This document shows, piece after piece, positions 52,216-60,529 of a stretch of 64,000 bases of DNA; the first letter of the stretch is position 1, and each line of letters starts with the position of its first letter. Position numbers and translations under genes: made by a program. This DNA is from Sphingomonas paeninsulae (lineage in GTDB: Bacteria > Pseudomonadota > Alphaproteobacteria > Sphingomonadales > Sphingomonadaceae). A model generated the notes under the pieces. That model made no database searches and had not been told where the DNA came from. It was given only the letters and a program-made list of their open reading frames with translations. The stretch spans positions 1,997,001 to 2,061,000 of the forward strand of contig NZ_CP032829.1 of NCBI RefSeq assembly GCF_003660165.1, given 5' to 3'.

Positions 52216-53256
52216 ATGACGACGGTGATGTCGTCCCCTGGAATGGACATGGTGCGAGTCCATGGCCCTAGGCACGTAAGTTGCGATCGGGTCGAGATTC
52301 CGATTATCGGCGACAACGATGTGTTAGTGCGCGTTGCGCGATGTGGCCTCTGCGGCTCCGATCTCGGCTATATTGCCATTGGCGGGGTTGCTGCCCCGGC
52401 TGATGCACCTTTCGGCATCGGACATGAACTTTCCGGGACGATCGAGGCAGCCGGGGCTTCGGTGCGGGGTATCTCCGTTGGTTTGCGCGTCGTCGTTAAT
52501 CCGATGGGTGACGATAATATTATCGGTAACGGTGGGCCAGACGGTGGTTTTGCGCCATTGTTGCGGGTGCATAACGCGACGCTGGGTGGCAGCATTCATG
52601 CGATCCCCGATGATGTCTCGTTCGAACATGCGGCACTTGCCGAACCGCTGGCGGTGTCGCTCCATGCGGTGCGCCGCGCAAATCCTTCGTCGGGCAGCAA
52701 CGTTGCCGTTTTCGGAGCCGGGCCAATCGGGTTGGGCATTGTCCATTTTTTGAAAGCTGCCGGTGTCGCGCGGATCGCCGTGATCGATCTGTCAGCCGGG
52801 CGACTGAAAAGAGCGCGGAGACTCGGCGCGGATACACTTATCGATGCCAGCCAGGCGGATGTCGCAGCCGCGCTTGGTGACGCACATGGTCGCGCGGAAG
52901 TATTCGGTTGGCCGACCGTGGCGACAGATTTGTTCTTCGAAGTTTCCGGTGCAGCGACAGTGCTGCCCTCTATCATTGCGATGGCACCGTTTCATGCCCG
53001 CGTCGTAATGGTTGCGGTGCATCACGCGCCTGTCCCCGTCGATTGGAAGATGGCGCTCGGCAAAGAACTGACACTTACCACCGCCATGGGGTACCCGGAC
53101 GAATTTCCGGCTGCGCTGGCGGCGATTGCGGCACCGGGTTTCGATGCAGATGCGCTGATAAGCCATCGTTTTCCGCTCGATCGCTTCGACGAAGCTCTCA
53201 ACGCCGCGCGTGATCGAACCGACTCGGCAAAAGTTATGGTGGCATGTGATGGCTGA
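52216..53256 (+). CDS. zinc-type alcohol dehydrogenase (MDR family)
   Basis: The 346-residue protein has the catalytic-zinc Cys in RCGLCGSDLG (Cys43/46) and GHE in FGIGHELSG (residues 69-71), and a Rossmann GAGPIGLGIVHF. The four-cysteine structural-zinc loop is missing (the region NPMGDDNIIGNGGPDGGF has no Cys). The ATG at 52216 lies 9 bases from a GAGAGG site; an ATG at 52210 is only 3 bases from it. It diverges from the tesB operon and is followed, with an 8-base overlap, by the second sulfotransferase gene. Confidence 0.83.
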   Translation: MTTVMSSPGMDMVRVHGPRHVSCDRVEIPIIGDNDVLVRVARCGLCGSDLGYIAIGGVAAPADAPFGIGHELSGTIEAAGASVRGISVGLRVVVNPMGDDNIIGNGGPDGGFAPLLRVHNATLGGSIHAIPDDVSFEHAALAEPLAVSLHAVRRANPSSGSNVAVFGAGPIGLGIVHFLKAAGVARIAVIDLSAGRLKRARRLGADTLIDASQADVAAALGDAHGRAEVFGWPTVATDLFFEVSGAATVLPSIIAMAPFHARVVMVAVHHAPVPVDWKMALGKELTLTTAMGYPDEFPAALAAIAAPGFDADALISHRFPLDRFDEALNAARDRTDSAKVMVACDG

Positions 53257-54511
53257 TATCGAAGCACTGATCCGTATCGACGACTTGGCCGAACCGCGAC
53301 TGACCGACGCTCAGCGCATGGCGATAGACTCAGTCCCCGCGATGACTTTCACCGTGGCCGCTGTACTTGACGCTGCTCGCGCGACGACCGGACTTGATGC
53401 CTTTGGGCCGGACGATTTCCGCGAACGGCTTGCTGTGTGGCTTCAAAGTTTCGAGGATGACACTGAGCTCGGACCCCTCGGTCGCGCGACAGTGTTCGGC
53501 GAGTGCGTGCGCTATGCCAGCACCCGTCTGCGTGCTCATGATCTAATGCGCAGTCAGCCGGGAATTGCGAACATCGTGATCGACAGGCCGATCATGGTGG
53601 CGGGCCTGCCAAGATCGGGAACCACCCATCTCGTCAACGTCCTCGCCGTCGATCCCCGGCTGCGCTCGACGCCATTGTGGGAGACGATGGAGCCAATTCC
53701 GGGACCGGATGATATCGGTGATCCCGATCCACGCTTTGTCCGCACTCAGGCTATGTGGGGGGCATTCGAACATCTTTTGCCGCTGATGCCAGCGATGCAC
53801 GAAATGGCTCCCGACCATGTGCATGAGGATATCGAGCTTCAGGGGCCGGACTTTTCCTCCTACCTCCCCGAATGGATTAGCCGCCCCTATCGCTGGCGCG
53901 ATTACTATTCTGCTCACGACCAGACGCCGCATTATGCCTATGCCAAGGGGCTGATGCAGGCACTGACGTCGAACCACGGGCCTGCGCGCTGGGTTGTGAA
54001 ATCGCCGCCGCACATGGAAAACCTGCCGGCGCTGATTGCGGTACATCCGACCGCGATCGTGCCGATTACGCACCGCGATCCGGTGGCGGTTCTGCAATCC
54101 GCCATCACGATGATTGCCTATGGCGACCGCATCCGCCGCAAGCGGATCGATTTGCCAGAACTCGCCGCATACTGGATCGACCGCATAGAGCGGTTGCTGC
54201 GTGCCTGTGTGCGTGACCGCGACGCCATTCCCGCTAGCCAGTCGATCGATATCCTGTTCCACGAATATATGGCCGATCAAAAGGCGACGATCGCTCGCGT
54301 TTACGATCTCGCCGACCTTGAAATGAAGCCTGAAGCCGATGCGAGGATCGACAGGTTTCTGGCCGCCAACCCACGCGGCAGGCACGGCCGGGTCGTCTAT
54401 GATCTTCAGGGCGATTTCGGCGTGGACATCGGTGCCCTGCGTGAGCGGTTCGGTTTCTATTACGATCGCTTCCCGGTCCGCCGTGAACCTGTTCTTGGAG
54501 AACGCACATGA
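53249..54511 (+). CDS. sulfotransferase family protein (second copy)
   Basis: The 420-residue protein has the PAPS-type 5' loop GLPRSGTTHLVN (residues 119-130), KSPPHMENL and the 3' loop PITHRDPVAVLQS near residue 275, plus the C-terminal FHEYMADQKATIARVYD helix. It is a relative of the sulfotransferase at 27283 but not close. It overlaps the preceding alcohol dehydrogenase and the following DUF1214 gene (4 bases). A sulfotransferase-family gene in a steroid degradation operon has a parallel in Rv3529c, in the cholesterol region of M. tuberculosis, whose function is also unknown. Confidence 0.85.
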   Translation: MADIEALIRIDDLAEPRLTDAQRMAIDSVPAMTFTVAAVLDAARATTGLDAFGPDDFRERLAVWLQSFEDDTELGPLGRATVFGECVRYASTRLRAHDLMRSQPGIANIVIDRPIMVAGLPRSGTTHLVNVLAVDPRLRSTPLWETMEPIPGPDDIGDPDPRFVRTQAMWGAFEHLLPLMPAMHEMAPDHVHEDIELQGPDFSSYLPEWISRPYRWRDYYSAHDQTPHYAYAKGLMQALTSNHGPARWVVKSPPHMENLPALIAVHPTAIVPITHRDPVAVLQSAITMIAYGDRIRRKRIDLPELAAYWIDRIERLLRACVRDRDAIPASQSIDILFHEYMADQKATIARVYDLADLEMKPEADARIDRFLAANPRGRHGRVVYDLQGDFGVDIGALRERFGFYYDRFPVRREPVLGERT

Positions 54512-55743
54512 CAGTCGAACTCGATCGGGCGAAGGGCCAGAGGCTCCTGTCGGGTCGCGCATGGGACGATTATTGCGAACAGGTCCGCCGCGCCGGTCAC
54601 ATGATCGATCGCTTCGAGGATGAAGCCGATGATCTGGACCGCGCCGAATGGTACCGCTTCGTCACCCGTTTGATGCGGAACGGCTTCGAGCGCTTTATCG
54701 AAAACACCGAACCCGAACGCCCGCGCTTGCGCGATACACCCTGGCGGCAGGGAATCAATTTCCAATCGCCGGATCAGGACCATTTGCTGGCAGAGTTCGT
54801 GGACGGACAGCATGATTACCGGATCACCGGCAATCGTGGCACGATCCCCTATTTCGTGATCGCCTCGTGGAGCGCGCCACAACCTGCCGACGTGGGCGCG
54901 CGAGACTGGGCAGAGCGTGGCGTTGAAGGGCTGGCCGACTTCGACCCCGCAACGCTCACAACGACGGGTTTCCTCCAAAGCGACGTTGTCCATTTCGATC
55001 AGGACGGTAATTTTGAGATCATCGTTAGCCGGGATCGACCCGCCGAAGGTCAGGACTGGCTGCCGATCACGGGCGACTGCGTCGGGCTGTTGGTCCGCAC
55101 TGTCTATCATCTGCGTGAGGAGACGATTGCCCCGGTCATGAGGATCGAGCGGCTTGATGGGGCAACTCCACGTCCGATCCGTTCTGCCGACATGGCGGAC
55201 GCCGTTGCAAAGGCGGGGCAGGTCGTTCTGGGTTATTGCGAACTCGTGCGTCGCTGGTGGCAGGACAATCTGGCGCGCCGCCCCAATCGCATCCGTTTCA
55301 GCCGCGCAGTCTATCTATCCAACGGCGGCGTACCCGATCGCCATCACGGGTTCGGCACATGGGAATGCGAACCTGACGAGGCGCTGGTCATTCGTTTCAA
55401 CCCCGTCGCCTGCGATTACTGGATCTTTCAGCTCTGCAACATCTGGCAGGAAAACCTCGACAATTACGAAGACGGGGGCGGCCATGTGCAGAAGTACCGC
55501 GCCCGGCACGAAGCGGACGGATCGATACTGGTTATCGTCGCAGCGCAGGACCCCGGAGCCGGCGGGAACCATGTCGATCCCTATGGTCACCGGCATGGCG
55601 GGATGAGCCTGCGCTTCATCAAGACAGCGGGCGATCCGCCGCCGGTCACTCTCCACCGGCTACCGCTGTCGGTGTTGCGGGCGAAGGGGTTGGCGGCGCT
55701 GGACGATCTGACTCCGATCATGAGCGGCGAAATTACTGATTGA
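54508..55743 (+). CDS. DUF1214-domain protein (second copy)
   Basis: The 411-residue protein shows the same landmarks as the copy at 33550: HDYRITGNRGTIPYF, VVHFDQDGNFEIIVSRD, DYWIFQLCNIWQENLDN, ADGSILVIVAAQDPG and NHVDPYGHRHGGMSLRF. It is 40 residues longer. It is coupled to the sulfotransferase upstream (4-base overlap) and followed by an SDR 11 bases on. DUF1214 has no assigned activity. Repeated linkage to sulfotransferase and SDR genes suggests these three proteins act on the same compound. Confidence 0.75.
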   Translation: MTVELDRAKGQRLLSGRAWDDYCEQVRRAGHMIDRFEDEADDLDRAEWYRFVTRLMRNGFERFIENTEPERPRLRDTPWRQGINFQSPDQDHLLAEFVDGQHDYRITGNRGTIPYFVIASWSAPQPADVGARDWAERGVEGLADFDPATLTTTGFLQSDVVHFDQDGNFEIIVSRDRPAEGQDWLPITGDCVGLLVRTVYHLREETIAPVMRIERLDGATPRPIRSADMADAVAKAGQVVLGYCELVRRWWQDNLARRPNRIRFSRAVYLSNGGVPDRHHGFGTWECEPDEALVIRFNPVACDYWIFQLCNIWQENLDNYEDGGGHVQKYRARHEADGSILVIVAAQDPGAGGNHVDPYGHRHGGMSLRFIKTAGDPPPVTLHRLPLSVLRAKGLAALDDLTPIMSGEITD

Positions 55744-55754
55744 GGGAGCACGGT

Positions 55755-56513
55755 ATGACGTGGACTGATTTACGCTACGATTTTACAGGCGCGCGAGTGC
55801 TTGTCACCGGCGGCACGAGCGGGCTGGGCGCAGCGATTGCCTCTGCCTATCGCGAAGGGGGCGCAGAGGTTTCTATCACCGGCACCCGAGCAACAGCGGC
55901 CGACTATGACGATGACCTGTCGGGTTATCGCTATCTCCAGCTCGATGTCGAACGCCCGGAGCAGGTGCAGGCTGTCGCCGCCGCGCAGGAAAATCTCGAT
56001 ATTCTGGTCAACAACGCCGGTCTCGCACTCGCGTCGACGGGGTTCGATGAACATGATCCGGCGGTCTTTGATCGCTCGCTGTCCATGCACCTCTCCTCCG
56101 CATATCGGATGGCGCACGGCTGTCGCGCGGCACTTGCGCGCAGCCAGAGACCCGGTGGCGGAGCGGTCGTCGGGATCGCATCGATGACATCCTTTTTCGG
56201 GATCGAACTGATACCCGGTTATGGCGCTGCAAAAACCGGACTGGTCGGCCTGACCCGCGTGCTCGCCGTCGCATGGGCAAAGGATCGCATCCGCGTGAAC
56301 GCCGTCGCGGCCGGACTGACCCGCAGCCGCATGACCGCCGGTACCTTCGACGACCCTGCGTGGACCCAGCCGACGCTCGATCGAACCCCACTTGGGCGAT
56401 TGGGCGAGCCGGTCGATATCGCCGGGGCGGTCCTCTTCCTCACGAGTTCGGCGGCAAGCTGGATCACGGGTCAGGTGTTGCCCGTGGACGGCGGCTTCAC
56501 GGTGGCGGGCTGA
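55755..56513 (+). CDS. SDR family oxidoreductase
   Basis: A 252-residue SDR with TGGTSGLG, TGTRAT after strand 2, NNAG, Ser in IASMTSF and the YGAAK pair, and a DPAWTQPTLDRTPLG C-terminal loop. A GAGGGAG site at 55742-55748 precedes the ATG. The stop shares a base with the VOC gene start (TGATG). Third member of the sulfotransferase-DUF1214-SDR set. Confidence 0.82.
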   Translation: MTWTDLRYDFTGARVLVTGGTSGLGAAIASAYREGGAEVSITGTRATAADYDDDLSGYRYLQLDVERPEQVQAVAAAQENLDILVNNAGLALASTGFDEHDPAVFDRSLSMHLSSAYRMAHGCRAALARSQRPGGGAVVGIASMTSFFGIELIPGYGAAKTGLVGLTRVLAVAWAKDRIRVNAVAAGLTRSRMTAGTFDDPAWTQPTLDRTPLGRLGEPVDIAGAVLFLTSSAASWITGQVLPVDGGFTVAG

Positions 56514-56920
56514 TGCCGGTCGCGGGCCTTGACCACGTCAACATACGGACGCCCGACCCCGCGCTGACGATCGCTTTCTATCGTGATGTTCTTGGCATGA
56601 AATTCAGTAACATCATGGGTCTGGTGGATGAATCTAAGGGCGGCTGGATGCTCGATGAGGCGGGCCGGGCGGCTATCCACGTCGGACATTCCAACTTGCC
56701 GTATCCGAGTGACTCGACAACGCCCTGGCGCCCGGCGTCGAGCAGCGGGTCTGTGCATCATGTCGCTCTGGCGTGCGAAGACCGCGTGGCGATGACCGCG
56801 CGCCTTGCCGAATATGGCTGCGTCGCGATCGAAAATCGGGTGCCTCAGGTTTCGCTTGTCCAGTTGTTCGTCACCGATCCGACCGGCATCCTGATCGAAC
56901 TGAACTTTTATGAACCCTGA
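56513..56920 (+). CDS. single-domain VOC protein
   Basis: The 135-residue protein has one VOC domain: GLDHVNIRTPDP with the first His, FYRDVLGMKF, a second His in HHVALAC and the last Glu in GILIELNFYE. It could be a glyoxalase-like, dioxygenase-like or isomerase-like protein. It is translationally coupled to the SDR before it, and its 3' end overlaps the TIM-barrel gene by 11 bases. Confidence 0.77.
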   Translation: MPVAGLDHVNIRTPDPALTIAFYRDVLGMKFSNIMGLVDESKGGWMLDEAGRAAIHVGHSNLPYPSDSTTPWRPASSSGSVHHVALACEDRVAMTARLAEYGCVAIENRVPQVSLVQLFVTDPTGILIELNFYEP

Positions 56921-57761
56921 TATGCTCGTCCTTGCGGCTGGGACGGTACAGTCGACGCCATTCCTTGATCGCCTCGCTCCTGCGCGGGCGGCCGGATTCA
57001 ACGGCATTTCGATGTTCGCGGCCGATTTCGAGGTGCTGACTGCTGCTGGCATAACGGCGAACGAAGTGCGTATGCGGGTCGCCGATGCGGGACTTGTCCT
57101 TACCGAGGTCGAGATCGTCGGTAACTGGCTGCCGGGTGCGCGACATAAGGTCGGTTTGCCCGACTGGCTGGTTGCGCTGCTTGATCGAGCGACGCCGGAC
57201 TATGTGATCGAGATGGCGGCATCACTGGGCGCGCAAGGCATCACGGTCGGTGAGATGTTCGGGATCGAGGCAAGTTATGATTGCGCTGCGGAGGCATTTG
57301 CGAAAATCTGCGAACGTGCCTCCGACCATGGCTTGGTCGTCGCACTGGAGTTTATCCCGACCGGTGGTGTCGCGACATTGAACGACGGGTGGGAGATCGT
57401 CCGCCGCGCCGGTTGCGACAATGGCGGGTTGCTGGTGGATAGCTGGCACTTCTTCCGCAGCGGTTCCAGCCTCGAACTTCTGGCGCAGTTGCCGCCGACT
57501 GCAATCAAGAGCGTTCAGATCTGCGATGCACCGGCCATAGCCGAGGCCGATCTCGACGACGCGATGGTCCACGCGCGGCGGCTCCCCGGCGAAGGCGCAC
57601 TTGATCTTTCAGGGTTCATCACTGCGCTGGGTGCCTCGATTAGCCAAGTGCCGATTGCCGTCGAGGTTTTCTCGGATGCGCTGGCAAAACAACCGATAGA
57701 TGAGATTGCCCGGCGTTGCGCAGAAGCCGCGCACAGGGTTTTACAGGGAGATGTGAAATGA
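56910..57761 (+). CDS. xylose-isomerase-like TIM-barrel protein
   Basis: The 283-residue protein belongs to the AP-endonuclease-2/xylose-isomerase-like fold (sugar phosphate isomerase/epimerase). The barrel strands end in acidic or His residues that hold the metal: VALEFIP, DSWHFFRSG, SVQICDAPA, VEVFSD. Such proteins isomerise sugars and inositols or lyse keto-glycosides. A Gfo/Idh/MocA oxidoreductase follows with a 4-base overlap. It is a carbohydrate-type enzyme in an otherwise steroid-type operon. The substrate is unknown. Confidence 0.78.
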   Translation: MNPDMLVLAAGTVQSTPFLDRLAPARAAGFNGISMFAADFEVLTAAGITANEVRMRVADAGLVLTEVEIVGNWLPGARHKVGLPDWLVALLDRATPDYVIEMAASLGAQGITVGEMFGIEASYDCAAEAFAKICERASDHGLVVALEFIPTGGVATLNDGWEIVRRAGCDNGGLLVDSWHFFRSGSSLELLAQLPPTAIKSVQICDAPAIAEADLDDAMVHARRLPGEGALDLSGFITALGASISQVPIAVEVFSDALAKQPIDEIARRCAEAAHRVLQGDVK

Positions 57762-58882
57762 ACGGTGACAAACCTGGCGCCGTGGTGGTCGGAACAGGCT
57801 TTGGCTTGTTCACCCATGTTCGCGCTCTGCGGGATGCAGGGTTCGAGGTGCGTGCCATCGTGGGGCGGGATAGGGAACGGACTGCGACGCGCGCGGCACC
57901 GCTTGGCATTCCGCTTGCCACCGATCGCCTTGCCGAGGCGCTGGCGGACACGCACAACGTGCTCGTCACCGTTGCGACGCCGCCACATGCTCATTATCCC
58001 GTGGTCATGGAGGCGATTGCGGCTGGTCGCCATGTGGTGTGCGAAAAGCCATTCGCGCGTGATCTGCCGCAGGCGCGTGAGATGCTGGCCGCCGCGCAGG
58101 CCGCTGGAATCATCCATATGCTGGGTGCGGAATTTCGCTTCGATTCAGGGCAGGCGCTGCTCCGGCGCGTCGTGCAGGACGGCATGATCGGCGCGCCTCG
58201 CCAATTCATGCGCATTTATCATCAGCCGGGACTTCAGGACCCGACGGAGACGCTGAGCGACTGGTGGGAAGATGCGGCGCAGGGCGGTGGTTTTCTGGGC
58301 GCGTTCGGGACGCATATGATCGATCAGGTGATTTCCACGATCGGCCCGATCATCCGCGTCTCCGCGGTTTTACAGACGCTGGCACCGGGGCGACCTCGCA
58401 TGACTGCCGATGATTCTTACAGCGTTCAGTTCGAGTGTGAAAATGGTGCCAAGGGGCTGATCGTGGCGGCCATGGCGGCTCCCGGGCCGCTTGTCATGGC
58501 GACCAAGATCGTCGGCAGCGAAGGCGGCGCGTGGATTCAAAGCGGAGCAAGCTTTGGCGAGGCCGAAGAAGTCTGGGTGAGCGATAAGAACGGTGCGCGA
58601 CGGATCGCGATGCCCGACGATCTCGCCAACCCGCCACCAACTCCTTTTCCGGTCGCCGAACTGATCCAGACCGAACAGGATCGCTGGCACACGATGGGTA
58701 TCGACGTTGCACCCTATGCGCGACTTTTCGGCGAAATGCGTCGGCGAATTGCTGGCACGGAAATCACGTCACGAGAGGTTGCGGGTAATTTTGTCGATGC
58801 CGTGCAGGGGCAGGCGGTTCTCGATGCCGCGCGCCGGTCTTCCGCCGAAAACAGGTGGGTCGATGTTGAAGCGCTCCAATAG
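57758..58882 (+). CDS. Gfo/Idh/MocA-family oxidoreductase
   Basis: The 374-residue protein has an N-terminal Rossmann domain (VVVGTGFGLFTHVRALRDAG), VTVATPPHAHYPVVMEAI and CEKPF (residues about 93-97), the conserved EKP motif with catalytic Lys, and a C-terminal GFO_IDH_MocA_C beta-sheet domain with DQVISTIG. It would oxidise a sugar or cyclitol hydroxyl with NAD(P). It is coupled to the TIM-barrel gene by a 4-base overlap and is the last gene of the operon starting at 52216. Confidence 0.83.
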   Translation: MNGDKPGAVVVGTGFGLFTHVRALRDAGFEVRAIVGRDRERTATRAAPLGIPLATDRLAEALADTHNVLVTVATPPHAHYPVVMEAIAAGRHVVCEKPFARDLPQAREMLAAAQAAGIIHMLGAEFRFDSGQALLRRVVQDGMIGAPRQFMRIYHQPGLQDPTETLSDWWEDAAQGGGFLGAFGTHMIDQVISTIGPIIRVSAVLQTLAPGRPRMTADDSYSVQFECENGAKGLIVAAMAAPGPLVMATKIVGSEGGAWIQSGASFGEAEEVWVSDKNGARRIAMPDDLANPPPTPFPVAELIQTEQDRWHTMGIDVAPYARLFGEMRRRIAGTEITSREVAGNFVDAVQGQAVLDAARRSSAENRWVDVEALQ

Positions 58883-58889
58883 CGCGTCT

Positions 58890-58933
58890 TACGCATGACG
58901 AGTTGTTAACAGTTGTTATTGTCGATATGCGTA
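58890..58933. promoter_or_regulatory. inverted TACGCA / TGCGTA pair upstream of fadD3
   Basis: TACGCA (58890-58895) and TGCGTA (58928-58933) are inverted, 32 bases apart, in the 78-base gap between the Gfo/Idh/MocA stop and the fadD3 start at 58961. A direct GTTGTTA repeat (GTTGTTAACAGTTGTTA) lies between them. This is the same hexamer pair as in the tesB promoter region and may give fadD3 its own promoter. Confidence 0.45.
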
Positions 58934-58960
58934 AATTTTAGTCGAATAAAGTGAGGTCAT

Positions 58961-60505
58961 GTGCTTCCCCAACCCGCTACTCTTGGTGCTTTGATCGATG
59001 CGGCCGCCGCGCGCTGGCCGGACCATGTTGCTCTTCAGGAAGAGGATGGCAGTCGCTTCAGTTTCGTTGAGCTGCGTGACTCCATCCGCGCTGTATCGAG
59101 TGCTTTTCTTGCCAAAGGGGCGCGCAAGGGAGACCGAATTGGGATCTGGGCACCGAACGCGGGTGCCTGGGCAATCGTCGCCGCGGGCGCGATGCAGATC
59201 GGGTTGGTACTCGTGCCACTCAACACGCGGTTTAAGGGTTCGGAGGCTGCGGACATCCTGCGCCGCGCAGGCGTTTCGCGCCTGTTCACTGTTCGCGGCT
59301 TTCTGGGCATAGATTATGCCGGAATGTTGAAGGGGCATGATCTGCCGGACCTTCGTGAGATCGTTTTTCTCGACACTCTCGAAGAGTGGCTTGCCGACGA
59401 CCGGGTTGACGATACAACGCTGGACGCGGCGGTTGCTGTTATCGGTCCTGACGATGTCGCTGATATCCTGTTTACTTCAGGTACCACCGGCTGGCCAAAG
59501 GGCGCGATGAGCGGCCACAGCCAGAACCTGCGCAGCTTTGAGGCGTGGAGCGATGCTGTCGGGCTGACCGAGGGCGATCGCTATCTGATCGTCAATCCGT
59601 TCTTTCACAGTTTTGGTTACAAGGCGGGCTGGCTCGCCTGTCTGTTGCGCGGTGCGACCGCCCTGCCAGTTGCGAGCTTCGATGCGAGCCTGGTGCTCGC
59701 GCGGATCGCGGCCGAGAGCGTCACCGTGTTGCCCGGACCCCCGACGATCTTCCAGTCATTGCTCGACGCGCCGGACCGGGTGCAGCACGACTTGTCCAGT
59801 CTTCGGCTGGCAGTGACGGGTGCGGCGAGCGTACCTGCCTCGTTGATCCGTCGGATGCGCGATGAGCTTGGCATCGCCGACGTGCTGACTGCCTATGGGC
59901 TGACCGAATCTTGCGGCGTCGTAAGTGCCACACATGCGGGTGATCCCGTCGAGCTGGTGGCGGAAAGCTGTGGGACGCCGATCCCCGGCGTCGATGTGCG
60001 GCTTGTTGATGATGCCGGTCAGGATGTTGCGGTGGGAACGCCGGGCGAATTGCTCGTGCGTGGCTTCAACGTCATGCTGGGTTATCTCGACAATCCGAAA
60101 GCGACTGCCGAAGCGATCGACGGCGATGGCTGGCTGCGCACCGGCGACATCGCGACGCAGGATGTGCGCGGTTATCTGCGCATCACGGATCGCGCGAAGG
60201 ACATGTTCATTTGCGGCGGGTTCAATTGCTATCCGGCCGAAATCGAGGCGCGGTTACTCGATCATCCGGATGTCGCGCGCGTCGCCGTAGTGGGACGTCC
60301 CGATGCCCGTATGGGAGAGGTCGGCCATGCGGTGATCGTGCCAACGCCCGGTGCTTCACGGGATACTGCCGCGCTGCTCCGCTGGTGCCGCGACGAGATG
60401 GCGAATTATAAGGCTCCGCGCAGTATCGAATGGGTCGATGCCTTGCCGACGAATGCCGCCGGCAAGATACAGCGCTTTCTCCTAAAGCCCGACGCCACTA
60501 CCTGA
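58961..60505 (+). CDS. fadD3: acyl-CoA synthetase, FadD3-like
   Basis: It activates the bicyclic propionate HIP with CoA and ATP, the first step of ring C/D degradation. The 514-residue adenylate-forming enzyme has ILFTSGTTGWPKG (P-loop-like AMP motif), NPFFHSFGYKAGWLACLLRGA, TVLPGPPTIFQSLLD, VLTAYGLTESCG, GWLRTGDI and KIQRFLLK with the C-terminal catalytic Lys. The YKAGWLA and TVLPGPPTIFQSLLD parts are very like FadD3 (Rv3561). It follows its own small promoter region with TACGCA/TGCGTA sites. A start with GTGAGG upstream. Confidence 0.9.
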   Translation: MLPQPATLGALIDAAAARWPDHVALQEEDGSRFSFVELRDSIRAVSSAFLAKGARKGDRIGIWAPNAGAWAIVAAGAMQIGLVLVPLNTRFKGSEAADILRRAGVSRLFTVRGFLGIDYAGMLKGHDLPDLREIVFLDTLEEWLADDRVDDTTLDAAVAVIGPDDVADILFTSGTTGWPKGAMSGHSQNLRSFEAWSDAVGLTEGDRYLIVNPFFHSFGYKAGWLACLLRGATALPVASFDASLVLARIAAESVTVLPGPPTIFQSLLDAPDRVQHDLSSLRLAVTGAASVPASLIRRMRDELGIADVLTAYGLTESCGVVSATHAGDPVELVAESCGTPIPGVDVRLVDDAGQDVAVGTPGELLVRGFNVMLGYLDNPKATAEAIDGDGWLRTGDIATQDVRGYLRITDRAKDMFICGGFNCYPAEIEARLLDHPDVARVAVVGRPDARMGEVGHAVIVPTPGASRDTAALLRWCRDEMANYKAPRSIEWVDALPTNAAGKIQRFLLKPDATT

Positions 60506-60529
60506 CGGAGCGGCGTCGGACCGTTCAGA

